Below are positions 47,451-59,900 of a stretch of 64,000 nucleotides of DNA, in pieces (within the stretch, counting starts at the first letter, position 1; each line of letters opens with the position of its first letter). The notes beneath the pieces are model-generated. The model saw only the letters and a program-made list of their open reading frames with translations. It searched no databases and was not told the DNA's origin. Position numbers and translations under genes: made by a program. The DNA comes from Echinometra lucunter. Its lineage: Eukaryota > Echinodermata > Echinoidea > Camarodonta > Echinometridae. Where the stretch lies: the NCBI GenBank assembly GCA_029962745.1, contig CM057164.1, forward strand, positions 27,322,144 through 27,386,143, in the 5' to 3' direction.

Positions 47451-50400
47451 GTATCATATATGATTGTAATTAGCATGGCCTTCAATATATACCCAATAAT
47501 GTTCAGGAATACCACGACAGTATGTGAAAAGGAGAAGGTTGGTGTGATTGTGAGCAACAGAGCTTTTGTTAGCCTTTATGTTCACAGCGCCCCTGTAATT
47601 TCTGTAATATATACGACATAATGGACCTCAATCGACTTCATATTTCAGAAAAACCTTGAGTGTCTGAGTAGAGCACTACTCTATGAGGAGGAGGGTGGGG
47701 GTATAAGGTAAACGTGGTAGAAGGGGACTTTTAAAAAGAGAGAGTTTGCGTAAGGTAGCACGACCTTTTGTTGATTTGTACGGCATATTTTCCCTGTTCC
47801 ATAATGATGATTATATACGGACAGTATCCAAGAACATTGCGAAACAACATTATTATCTTTTGGTGGAGGAGGGGCCACCCCCTCCTGCCCCGTCGGCTAA
47901 CCAAGGCTACGCCTTTGGTCATGGGCAAGTCGGGAGAATGGCCGGATAATGAATGTTTGCTGGACAAACAGTCATCCATGTTTGCTGTCTTATCAAATTT
48001 CACTCGAAGAGGGTTGAAGTTTTCGGATACTGTTGCCATGAAATGTTTGTCCTTATTGAAATCAATCGAGCTTAAGAAACGGCCAGGGTTAACCGGTCCA
48101 AGCAGAAAGGACATTTAGTCCGTCTGTACTGAGTTAGGGACAACCATATTAAGTTTCAGCCGCGAAAGGAAAAGCTTTTTGAATATCATGAATATAATTT
48201 TCGCATTAGACGAATGTATTTCCGGTTTGAGCTGCTAAGCCAATTCGAGGAAACATATCAAAGTCCTACTTGGAGAGCGGATATCATTTATGATATGAGA
48301 AAATAGAAAAGCAAAATGTGTTTTTTGTGAAATGATAAACTTAAAAGATTTTCTCTTCCCTCGAAATGATTCAGTTTCTCTTTTAAGAAAAAGATATTCC
48401 TTTAAAATTGAGATATTCATCGAAAATCTTTTTAGAAGCTGTATTATTAGGATCTTTAGGAACAGTTTTTCGTAAATAAACGTTTGTACTTCTTTATTCC
48501 AGGTCATAGGGCCTATCCGTTGAATTTACATCCAACCATGGCACATTTCATCCGTTTAACAATCATACATTTCCTCCTGTCTTTCTCCTATTTTTTCTCC
48601 GCAAATTCTGTACTGCAATTCAGAAATCCATTTAAAGCAAGATGCTTTTTTCTATGTTAAGTATCGACGAAACTAGGCGAACCGTCAATTTTTAGCTCCT
48701 TTTCTCTCGCATCCATGCCTTTTATCATTCCACGTACCACACAGAGAGACAAAATGGCGTTTTATTTCTGGGACGTGTTGTCAGAAATGGCACGACTTTC
48801 ACCCGAGGACAAAAACTAGTTGATACAGCACACAGCGCCTCAGATTGAGTGAAAACAAAAATATTCCTCGATCTGTCTGCTCAAGCCCTCTGCCATTCCT
48901 TCCTTCAGAAAGGTATCACTATAGCACTGAAGGTGTAGCCATCAAAAATGGAAAATAGGGAGACGGGGGATCGGATGGAAATATACAATTCAATCAAATC
49001 ATTGATACATACTTCGAAGTTTAGTGCTTGGCAGTGAAAGCTTTCTTGAAACTATAAATTATTCATAAGCAGAATTATGTTATCACTGTATGTCAAATCT
49101 GCGTGTTTATTCCATTTTTATGAATGATGTAGGTCTGTAACCAGACCAGATGTAACGTTTATAATCAGATAAGATAAAATGAGAATGTTCTGAATGAGAA
49201 TAGGAACGAAGCAGCTAACAATTAGTGTACATTTTAAAGAGAGTCGCCTGCGATATCATCCTTACATTTTTAAAAAGAATTATCATGATAATTATTTGTA
49301 TGATAGGTTATTCATTCTTTGAGAAATCTCTCACTTTTTTCTCATACCCTGGACTTGTCAGACTATGTTGAATTTGAGTGACACATTTTATGAAATGCCC
49401 CTGTGATCGGCCCATACTCTTCCCCCCCCCCTTTTTTTAGAGTTTCGTTATTATTTTGAGTGACACGTGTGATTCCTGGTAGAGGTGTAAACTGTCATAC
49501 AATTAAGGATCCATCTCAGTTTCGTTCTGTGAAATACCCACGCTCTCCAGGACTGACTGATGGACGACAGGGAGGTACTGGTCTGGCAGACTTGGGGTAG
49601 GGGATGTTGGGGGGGGGGGTCCCTTTACCGGGATTCCTCTAATTACTCATCTATAATGATGTCTTTTTGTTAGCTTTAGGAATCTCCCCCTCCCCCATTT
49701 GTGTCCCACGTCGTGTTTTTGCTACTGCCTGAGAATAAAGATTCCGAGGAGGGGGTAATACTCTGCCCCCTTTACCCAGCCCTGATACCAGTAAGCCTGG
49801 TTGTCAATATCGTATTGAGTGACACGCTAGCAGTAGGATACCAAGAGGAGGAACACGGCAGGACAACATCCCTCGGATACCATCACCATGGAGGTGATCA
49901 TATGAGAGAGAAGTGAAGCAAGGAGTAACACTTGCCTGAAATTGAAAACTCGCCCTTGTATTTTCCTTTCCTTCATCCTCAAAATACCCACCAGCGTGAT
50001 TTTGCACAGGTCTGGAGGAGGGAGGGGAGGGGGGGGGGGGGGGGAGATGCGATGATACTGGATTGTTTCTTGTGCTGTGATTTACTGATTTTCTTCTTCT
50101 CTGTCTGGTTTTTGTAGCTCAAGAAAGAATTGCCATCATGCAATATGTCCCCGTCTTTGCGTTGATTAGTCTCGGGTATAGAGCAAGCATACTTCACTGG
50201 AGGCATTTGAATTTCTCACTCCTTCCATAAAATAAAATATATGGCCTCATAATGTGCATCGGCTACTTGTGATCTGTTTTGAAGTTAATTCGGGGGCAAG
50301 TTATATTAATTTTTGTTTTCAAAATCTATCTAAGAGTTTTGATTCAATTTAGTTTGTATGTTTAAAATATATTTGTTTAATTCAGCAGGAATAATAATGT

Positions 50401-51870
50401 AATGACACACTTTGCTCTCACTTCATTAATTTCTATACAATTGGATGGTAATTTGACTTATGACTTGTTTATTATTTTGCTGTGGTATAGGCCTGCACAT
50501 TATATAAGTATTCTTTCCCCTCAAATGAATGAGTATGTTTACAGCTAGCACAAAAGATATAACTTCATGTTTTCTTTACAAGTATTATGATTGAATTGTA
50601 TATTGCTCTGCCGTATAGATAGATATGAATGTATATTATGGCGATAGTCTATAAGTGCATGGTCCATGAAAACATGTCAAAATAAAAAAGGAATAATTTC
50701 CTGTCTTTGCCCATATCATCGACATCAATATTACAGCATCAATATCACCAAGGTTATCTATCCCGCTATGTTTTACATGAAGGATAGAACGAGTCAGTGA
50801 TAACATCGCAAGAGATGCCTTCCCGTTGCTATAGCAACAAAAATGTCCAGGTTTGGTCTGCACCCGAGCTATTGTCCGTTTCGTTTAGTCTTTTCTTCAT
50901 GCATTTGACCTTCGAACAAGAGAGGAGGAACAATATACCGTGTGGTCTTGATGATGGCTAAAAAAAGATTTCCTCCTGACCTGAAAATTAGCGAACGTTC
51001 GTGATATTTCTGGATAGAATAAAAATATCTGTCAATACTATATACTGGGGTAAAAAGAGGCATAACCTTCTGCCCTATTTGTTTTTTTTTATAGATAGTA
51101 CAAAACATCTGAAAGAGTAAGAAAATATAATTGATGGTTCTTGTATCTCGTGTTTTTATTCAGAGTTGCATGTCCTTTTTCTCCTTTTGGTAGTGCACAT
51201 TCTCCTTTTTAATATTGACCTGTAATAATGCACACCTGTGGACTAAATTTGTTAGCAATTTGTCTCTTGTCTCCTTGGCATTAGAAGTGTATTATTCTTT
51301 GAAGATAGAAATAAAATAGATAAAAAAAGAGGCGATTTGGGTTTTATTCTTGAAGACATAAGGCTAAAAGTCGGAACGTGAGTACTTATGATGAAGTTCT
51401 AGTGTAGCGTCGTGATGTAGAATTCTTTGTTGAGTTCTGAATAAACTTAATAGCCGATCGTCAAGAACGCCAGCAAGCGCCAGTAAAAATGATTATTCCA
51501 AACGAGCTCATATTCTTTTTTTTTTATCGAAATTGACCCGCTTTCAAAGAGGTTCATTTCAGTGTCCAAGGTTAATATAAGGTTGTATTATAAATCAGTG
51601 ATATGAAATTTTTCATGAAAAATGAATTGTTTGGTGTTGCCGAGTATTGCTGAGTAGCTATGCCTCAGATGAAAAACAGGATCTAAATATTGATCTCCTT
51701 CAGTATAGAAATGCTTTATCATGTTTATAGCATGACCTCATTTTGGGGTCTGCCTTTTAATCAACGTTGAGAATCATTCTTACATGGTTTGAATTTATGT
51801 GTTTTTTAATCAATATGAGGAAAAAATGATACCGATGGTGGATGAATGTGTTCACAAATCTAATTTGTTA
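47451..51870. other. Intronic or intergenic stretch, no supported gene
   Basis: Only chance-like frames are seen. 47731-48114 (minus) gives a 127-residue frame beginning MSFLLGPVNPGRFLSSIDFN that is somewhat protein-like, but it runs into a G-rich repeat and has no supporting splice sites. G/C runs lie at about 49424-49433, 49609-49619 and 50028-50043. Confidence 0.35.
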
Positions 51871-51871
51871 G

Positions 51872-51925
51872 TACAAGTTCAAGTTCAGGTTTTATTTCCA
51901 ATATAACACAAGACATAAAATATTT
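51872..51925 (-). mobile_element. LINE 3' tail fragment
   Basis: AGTACAAGTTCAAGTTCAGG followed by TTTTATTTCCA resembles the AGTTCAAGTTCAAG / TTTATTCCA end of the LINE at 44151. Probably a severely truncated copy of a related family. Confidence 0.5.
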
Positions 51926-52149
51926 TTTTCTTCTTTTAAACAGTACTAGTCGTAAGTTCTCATAATGTTGACCGATTATAATTTTTGACATTACCTATGA
52001 CTTCTCCGTTATACAAGTGATTAGGCCTATATAGTCTTCTTCTTCTTCTTCTTCTTGTCTTTTTGTTTACATTTCGCTTTTCTCTTTTCCACCTATAATT
52101 CTTTATTTGCAGCCTCTCTGTGCACCTTATTTCTTTCTGATCTTAATCT

Positions 52150-52150
52150 C

Positions 52151-52187
<37 letters not shown>

Positions 52188-53110
52188 CTCTCTCTTATCC
52201 TTTTCTATCACTTTACCGCTCCCACCCCGGCCATCATCTCATCTTCTCCCTATCACTCTCCCCTTCTCCATTTCTCTCTCTTTTTTCATCCCCTAGATCA
52301 TTACCTCGATCAGTGTCAAAGCCTTCAGCCCCCATGCCAGTAGATATATTGAGTGTGGTTGGCATTAGGTCAAAGGTCACTTAATGCCATGATGACTTCT
52401 GATTGGTTAATGAAGTTACCCACTTACCTTTTCAATCATGACGTCCATCGCCAAGCAACATGGTGGGGACTTGTGATTTATCTCTGCCAAATGTATGGTC
52501 TGGATAAAATACCTGGAATTTTGTTCCATCGACCTCATCTCGGGGGTGTCCTCATGATTGTTTTTATGTTTTATAAATGGATATATTGTTCTAATCATAC
52601 TTCCTGTCCGCCCTTAGCTTAGCTTGGTTTTGTTTCATTCTTTTCTCCTTTCGATTTTGTTTTTGCTTTTGTCTTTGGTTTCGAAAGGGCGGGGGGAGGG
52701 GAAATAGTCGTCGTATTTTTTCCCCAAGTAAACCATTGTGTCCCTGCCTCTACTAACTACCCCTCCCCCTTCTGTCGTATATCTAATTTCCTAATTTTCC
52801 GATTTCCTAATTTCTTAAAAAGCGCCTTGAGCACTCCACAGAGTGGATCCGGCGCTATACAATTCGCATTTATTATCATTATTTTTATCATTTTATCCAC
52901 CCCCTTTCTCTTCCTGTATTGCATTATGGGACTATTCCTCTATTCCATTGGTATATCGATCGACCTGTCTTTTTTTTCTCTCTCTCCCGCTCTTAACAAT
53001 CACACCATCTATACGTTGCTTTCATCTGTTTCTCTGTTTCTCTCTTTCCCTATCTCTCCCTCTCTTTCCCTCTCTCTCTCCCTTTCTCTTCCCCTCTCCA
53101 CATCTGTCTT
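52150..53110. repeat. CT-rich microsatellites and pyrimidine tracts
   Basis: (TC)n at about 52150-52192 and CT-rich runs at 52250-52300 and 52975-53100. Long Ser/Leu/Phe-rich frames here are compositional. Confidence 0.75.
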
Positions 53111-53953
53111 TGGTTTTTCCTGTGAAAATTTTTCCTCTTCGCCTCGTACACGTACCTTTCAACCCTTTTACGGAATTTCTTCATATCAGAATATTGGAGT
53201 ATTGAGCTGCAAATCAAACTGTCATTCGTCGGAATTGAAAGGTGAAAAGTGGTCATTGGATGTTTTCCAGTGATTACCGCTGAAGCATATTGCATTCTTC
53301 GTCAGAATGTCTGGTTTCGATGGAGACTTTTTACATTGAAATGTAGCAAACATGCCACCTGAGGTTAAAGCCATCGCCATGATATGATGCAGATTGTATT
53401 AACATGTTACTTTTACAAGAAATCGCCTGTCTTAAATAGTCTCCCCTTTTCCATCACGTGTAATTGGACTGACAGTTTCATTAAGCATGTTAAATCATGA
53501 ACCTTAAAAGCCTTTTTAGATTAGTGTTAAAATATATTTTTTGAGACAAAAAAGTAAATAATGGCGTAAAACAAATTCAGTGATCCGTTTGGTTTTACTA
53601 AGAAAGAGTAAAACAGAATTAAAAGACCAATACAATGTATGAGAATAAGTGAAAATGTGATGCTTGGTCTTAAACTGGCAAAGCTTCTACGTCGTGTTCC
53701 GTTCATTTCAGTAAACGTGGATAAGCTTTTAATATCATTCCCGATGAATTCATCTATAAAATCAATGAAAGTGGGTCTTAAATTTGGTAAATATGGCAAA
53801 CGATTATGGCCTTTATAAGATGGCAAGAAAGCGGTGCAAATTGCATCTAGGTCTGAATCCATTAAAACGATACCCAATAATATATTCTGATTTTGGTTGC
53901 TTCCTAACTCTTCAGTTTATCTCTCAGGTTCTCAAAACACCCTTTTTAATTAG

Positions 53954-54230
53954 CAGTTAATTATACTCGCTTTTACTAGGTTAATAACGAGTGATCTAGA
54001 TTACTGACTGTCACTGTTCAATAAAGTATGAAAATTACCATTTGTTGGCAGTTATCTTAATATGTACACCAAAGACTATAGATTATTGCGTTATTCATTT
54101 GAGATGCTTCTGAATATTTTTGTCTACATCCCACGTATACTGATAGCGTTTTAATTAGATTAATTATAATTCACACTCGTTATTATTAGGTTAATAAGCG
54201 TGATCTGGTTCGCAGACTATCACGACACAA
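53954..54230. repeat. Pair of diverged direct repeats
   Basis: 53954-54020 and 54158-54230 share TTAATTATA, CTCG, AGGTTAATAA, GTGATCT and the following GACT-TCAC words in the same order. No coding potential. Confidence 0.45.
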
Positions 54231-56089
54231 TGTTATGGAGGAATTACAAATTGTCTGTTCTCGTCAGTGACTGACACCGAAAACTGATAATTATTGCCTA
54301 ATTATATACTAAATCTCTAAAAGGCTACTATAAAACCTATATGACTTATTAGTACCCGTTACAACTCTGCTTCGTTGCACGTTTCTTTATGTATTTTGTT
54401 GAAAAAGTAATAGGTCTTTTTGTCCTGGTAGTCACCATGGAGAAGCACGCGAAAATTCGATGGAAATGCCAGCGAAGTGTTCTCCACTCGGTTTCTTCTC
54501 GCATGTTTACAGATAATACCTGAGGCGTCTCAATATACCTGTTCTAATTCTCGAGAAGCCGGGCGGTATTTTTATTTCGAAAAAGTGAAAGTGGAAAGCG
54601 ATTTGTTTACACCTTTGCGTGGTGGCGCTGGGATATTGTAATACTGGAAGATGTTGTCGAAATGTAGTTTTTTGGTGTTGATTGTTTGCCGACGGTCTAG
54701 ATATTCCTTCATTCTATATTCTTTTTGCTTTGTTCTTTTTACGTCTAGCAAACCACTCCCTCCTCCTCTCTGTGTCTGAGTTTATTTTTGTTCTCCAAGA
54801 AAGTTTTTACGTTCTCTTGAAATTAAATTTTCTCCATTCCTCAAAGTCTATTTTCTCCTCTTTTTGCTTCATCTGCCTCCTATATCAGAATGAATGATAT
54901 CTTTTGAAGCTTGAAGTGTTCTTGTCTGAACGAGTGCAGAGTAATCATAAGTGTATTTAAGCCTACATTTCGGCATAATCAGTGACCAGTTGCATTTCTG
55001 ACTTAATGAAAATGGTACCAAATGCCATTTATTCGGTATACGCATTGTAAAAAAGTCTTCCGTCTGCCCCTGCCCCCCCCCCCTTAGTAGGGTCCATGCT
55101 CTGTTAGACACCACTTGAAGCTAGTCTACAAGCACACCCTAATTGACACTTTATCGGAATGCATTGCGCCTTGAGAGAAGCCTAGCCCATGTGGCTGCTA
55201 AACTGGCTGTGTAACAAACGATGAGTTGAACTAGAGGTACATCATCCCCATTTAGTCGTTTTAGTCTCTCATTCAGACATCTCTATAACGTGTGTCGACT
55301 GACCAGGGTTTGTGGTTGTACACTAACTAGATGCCTTGGCCAACGTCGTTTGTGGAATTTAGCCCAAGGATCGAATGGAAATGCACTTGTGCTCCCTACG
55401 ATTGATTCCTTAAAATCCAATAACTTGATCCTTCTTATATAGGATGACTTCTAAGATAGCCGTCAGCAATCAAAGAACTGACCCTATTTATATTAAAACA
55501 GACCTTGGCGTAGTTTTACTGCGAGCAAATGCATCCTCCTGTCAGGAGACGCCCCCCTTAAAAGCTGACGCCAATTTCAGCTGTCATTTATTTTCAATAA
55601 ACTGTACGAATTCTTAAGATCTCCGAAATCACATACCGACGAAATTCTTAATGTACCCCCTAATAATTCGATTATATCAGTCCCATTTGTAGTGCGAGAA
55701 AACAGATTCTGTACATTGGAGGGGGGGGGGGGGAAGAGACTGAAACATTGAAAAACTTTACTTGCGGCAGCCCGCCTGATTCTTTGAAAATCATGCGATT
55801 ATCCGTAACGCAATACTCCATCGTCACCTATGGCTGAAAATACAGTCTATTCAGACACCCTGTGTATTCAGCAAGGCCTTTACCGATGGAGTTCTTTCTG
55901 TCAAGTGCATTCCTTGAATTTGTTGCGTCGTGTCTTGGTTGAAGCCCTGATTCAAGGTTCAATACCGGATCGGCAACAACTATGCTGTCTATTTCCTACC
56001 TTCCAGCAGTGAATGACCAAACAGCGTAAAGCCATGACAACCCTTAAAATATTAAACTAACCTAAAACCCGATTCGCACACCAAGAAAA
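54231..56089. other. No supported gene
   Basis: Non-coding by inspection, apart from short chance frames. G or C runs at about 55073-55083 and 55720-55733. Confidence 0.35.
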
Positions 56090-56350
56090 AAAGGTTCAAT
56101 TTTGCACCCTTCAAATGCATCAATGAAAGCTCCTTTATGGGTACAATTATTTTGCACCCTCAGAAGCCTCTTGCACCTTTAAGGGTGCAGTGAGCTAGAT
56201 TTTGCACCCTTAAGGGTGGAAAGTTGTACCATTTAGGGAAGGTGCAACTTTGCACCTTAAAGTACAAAAGGATGCATCTTTGCACCTTTTTCATGTAGGG
56301 TGCAAGATTGCACCCAAACAGGTGCTGCCAGTGTTGCATTTAGGGTGCAA
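56090..56350. repeat. Cluster of GCACCC / GGGTGC motifs in both orientations
   Basis: About a dozen copies of TTGCACC(C)TT or its complement AAGGGTGCAA occur in 260 bp, arranged head-to-head and head-to-tail (for example TTGCACCTTTAAGGGTGCAG). No coding potential. It resembles an interspersed element made of a short inverted repeat unit. Confidence 0.7.
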
Positions 56351-56961
56351 ACATTGTAAGAATTAATACAAATCTCATTTTGCTACTTGACAATGGTATA
56401 AACACAAGAGTTATAGTTTAAAAATACCAGTCTGAAAGTTTCAAAGTATGATATCGACGGAAAGTATTTTTAGATATTAAAAATGTAAACCAATGTTTGA
56501 AGAAAATATAATGGTCGGTTGCACAGACTGGAGGAGCGTGCATGTGCACAGAGTTCATCTGAACAGTGTACGTGTGTGTGTGTGCATATCATGTATATAA
56601 CAGGGAGAGAGGTGCAGCCAACGGTGTTTTGAACTGGCTGAAAAATGCTCCTCAATTTATTTGTCTCATGAGACCAAAACTAATAAAATCGGCATTTGCG
56701 TCTTATTATTAACAGTTTTTCATTTTAAATTATGGTTGGTTTCAGGGTTTCTGAGTACAAATACAAGTACCCATACACATGTTTCATCTTAGTTTGAGAA
56801 TTTTTTTAATCAGCTGCTCACAAAGTTAGCCAATGCCTTTAAATACTAAGTGTTTGAGTCACAAAACATTTCTTTATCGAAAAATGTAGCAGAAGCTGGA
56901 AAGTCGTATAACTGGAACTCTTGACGTTAACTTTGTAATAATTATATTTTTGGGCACACAG

Positions 56962-57034
56962 AATTTGATTTGATTTGATTTGATTTCTTTATTTCCACTT
57001 TCGACTTACATCAATAAATATCAATAACAAAATA
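56962..57034 (-). mobile_element. LINE 3' end with (TTTGA)n tail
   Basis: Four TTTGA units (about 56966-56986) followed by TTTCTTTATTTCCACTTTCG. On the minus strand this is an A-rich 3' UTR ending in TCAAA repeats, typical of CR1/L2-type LINE ends. Severely truncated. Confidence 0.55.
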
Positions 57035-57218
57035 CAGTGGAACCTCGTTATAAATAACACTGTTATAACAAACTTTCGTCATATATAACAAGGTAATTTT
57101 TGCCGGTCCCACATCTTTGTATTTCATTTTTTTTAAAAGCCCTGATATAACAAGAAATAACGAAATGAAGAGGTAAATTCCTTGGTCCAGAGGAGTTTGC
57201 TATAACGAGGTTCGCCTG
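57035..57218. mobile_element. Tigger/pogo-type MITE with TA duplication
   Basis: Ends CAGTGGAACCTCGTTATAA (left) and TATAACGAGGTTCGCCTG (right) match the terminal repeats I know from pogo/Tigger mariner-group elements. TA flanks both ends (57033-57034 and 57219-57220). The 184 bp body is too short for a transposase. Confidence 0.85.
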
Positions 57219-57539
57219 TATGTATCAAATGAAGGATTACAATGAATGAGAAAGCATTCGAATTGCTTTTCAGAAGACTTTACCTTTGAAACTTTTTCCA
57301 GATGTCAAGTTGTCAGCCTTCTCTTTCGAACGCTCTTTGGAAGGTATTTGCGTTCAAGTAAAATTGTCTACACGTACTCTGTCTTATGCTTCACGCTTGA
57401 TCTTAAGCTCAATCCATTACCTTCGCACGAAGATGTGAATGTATAGCAAAACAATATCATAGACGTCAAAAATTCAGAATCGGTGTTTAAGCCCATCACT
57501 CACATTTCAAATACTAGTACACGTGTCTTCCGTTACCAG

Positions 57540-57640
57540 GCGCGGTTCTACTGGGGGGGGGGGGGGGGGGGGGGGGGTGGTAGGGGCTTTTGGGGCTCAC
57601 GCCTCCCACATTGCTCAAGCCCCCCCCCCCTCAAAGGACG
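57540..57640. repeat. Poly-G / poly-C bounded repeat fragment
   Basis: CGCGGTTCTACT is followed by a ~23 bp G run, then a C run at about 57620-57629. It resembles other G-run-bearing repeat fragments in this window (11200, 62.9-63.3 kb). Confidence 0.45.
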
Positions 57641-59746
57641 ATATAGTTGCAATTTTGAATTCATATATCATCTAAAATACATTACAATCCTCCAAGCCTC
57701 CAGTAGCCCCCCAAAAGTTTTTGTTTCTATAGAACCTCGCCTGTCCGTCACAGAAAATGCCTTAAACCAAAGAAGACCGTTTCATGTTCACATAAAAATA
57801 TTTGGAAAATGAAATGAAAAATACATTTCTGTCTTGTGTCTGATGACACAAGAACGCGATTATACTTAAGTTTGTGAGATAAGTGCTGGGTATGACGTTA
57901 CATAATTCATACGAGCAGTTAGTGCATCCAGGTGCCTTTACAGAGGAGACGACGCTGAACTTTTATCATACCATGTGTTGACAGAAAATCGCAAACTTGA
58001 AAACTTGATGCCATTTGGGGGATATATGCGAGTTTTCTTGTGATGGAATTCGGTCAAATGTTATTCGAAACGATAACACCGCTCTTTTGAAGACCCCCTT
58101 CAGAAATCTTTTCGACGTTTTTCATTTATCCCGAGATTTTGATTGGATTTTATCGGCATTTTCAACTTATCGCAAGTAGCTTTCAAGATGTTGCCGGATT
58201 AACCCTGATGTAGACCCGACTCCGGGTGCACGGACCTTTTTTTTTATAGCTAAATAGGCCGTTGATCTCTAATTGAAATTCAATACATCAACGTATGTCA
58301 ATTTAGATGAACAGTATTTACTTGAGCAAGAATGGGATATTTATGTAGGCTTTGTCCTAATCTGTCCCATATGTTAATAAGTCTACACGTCTGATCTTAG
58401 CAACGCATGGATAAATAGTGACAATGCAATACGTCTGGACGAAGGCTAGTGTGCGCATGAAAAAAGGGGAAAAAGAGCCCTTAGATGGAGAATTCATCAG
58501 ATATTTTACACGACCTGACCCATTTTCTGTTCATCCCTCGCATTTTTAGTCGTCAGAATAAATTCCTTTAAAGACGATCGTGAGTTATCTTGACGCTTGT
58601 ACCCAGCTCCATCTTTACTGATCTCTCAAAATACAAGGGAAGGTTTGCCACCGTGCCTCCTTTTTGACTGATTGGATAATTGTTGACAGTATTTCGCAAA
58701 TAATTCGCTGCTGCGCGAGGATTTACTCAAGCCCAGCTTCGATGAGAAGTGCGTCCCCACTGCCATAGCAAAATGACCCATTTCGGTTGTCGAGAATTCC
58801 ATTAAACATATTCTTGGTAGTCGAATAAAGCGTGGAGATTCTTGAATTTGGGATTTACAGTCTGTTGTAACATTTTATTAGGCCTATTCTCTCATACATA
58901 TTCGTGTGCATGGTTCTCGCCAGTACATAACACCCATGGTTCCAATACCATGCGTAAAGGATTTCAGACGAGGAAGAACCATGTGTGAAATTGCTGCACC
59001 ATGCATGGCAGCAAGGGTAAAAAAAATATTGGAGTATATATTCCCAACAATAATGATAAATGTCACAGATTGTTTTGCTATTTGGCAATGTATTTTTTAC
59101 TATAATACCATTAGTAGACAACTCCTGCTTACCAAGAAGTATATTTCATCGTTTTGCTATAGCATATACTGCTGCCACACCTAACTGTAGTTGTTATTCC
59201 GTGAAACTTCCGAAAATTACGCGCTTTGCGCAGAGGGGGAACCATGTGTGGATTTTTTTCTAGTGATGTCACAAGTTTTCACATGCATTTTTTTCTTTGG
59301 GAATGTTTTAGGAAAGGACGTTCGGTGTTTTGGTGGCTCATTCATTAGAATGATACCATGTTATGTCACTGGGGAACCTTGTACTGATGTAACGGATGTA
59401 ACCATGTATAAGATGCGACGCGAAAGTTATCAACTCGTAACACAATCGCACGATTTCGATGGAATTACCCGTGGGCACGTGCATTTTTCTAGAGTTGGTG
59501 TACTTTGTATTGTAAAGCAATCAATGTGAAATAGATCGTAAGTTTCAAATCAATACGATTTTTGAAGACGATACGAATATCTTACCCGGGGGAGATTTCT
59601 GCCGCCACGTTTTCTAGGGAAGTCATTTTTTTTTTTCATTTTCATTTTGTCTGATTGAGACCGCGGTAGATGTGTCAGAGACTGAGAGTACTTTTACCTG
59701 TAAACCTGTAGTGAATGTTATGAAATCAATTCTCATTTCTCTCCAG
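57641..59746. other. No supported gene
   Basis: Non-coding by inspection. Frames near 58.9-59.5 kb lack splice signals or family resemblance. Confidence 0.35.
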
Positions 59747-59900
59747 TATGAAAACTAGGTCTCCACATAATAGCCTCGGGGTGATATCCAGCCTTTCAAC
59801 AGATTTTCTTCGTAATCGTCAAATCCAGGGCCGTTTCGTTATCAATACCCCTCGATTTTATGACAAGAATTGTATTAGGAATGAAAGTCATGATGGGGAG
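59747..59900 (+). CDS. Candidate exon (MKTRSPHNSLGVISSLSTDF...)
   Basis: A strong acceptor (TTCTCATTTCTCTCCAG) ends at 59746 and a GAG/GTAAAA donor follows 59900. The 154 bp exon takes one base, then 51 codons starting MKTRSPHNSLGVISSLSTDF and continuing LRNRQIQGRFVINTPRFYDK, phase 2 to 0. The peptide looks natural (mixed charged and hydrophobic residues, no low complexity). No family recognised. It is presumably part of a plus-strand gene extending beyond view. Confidence 0.5.

Noticed and set aside
47731..48114. 127-residue minus frame starting MSFLLGPVNPGRF
   Set aside because: Reads into a G-rich repeat fragment, overlaps an equally long plus frame, and has no supporting splice sites.
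53527..53877. 116-residue minus frame (MGIVLMDSDLDAICTAFLPS...)
   Set aside because: The first half looks natural but the second half is a hydrophobic AT-rich run. No homologue recognised and no splice evidence; kept out for lack of support.
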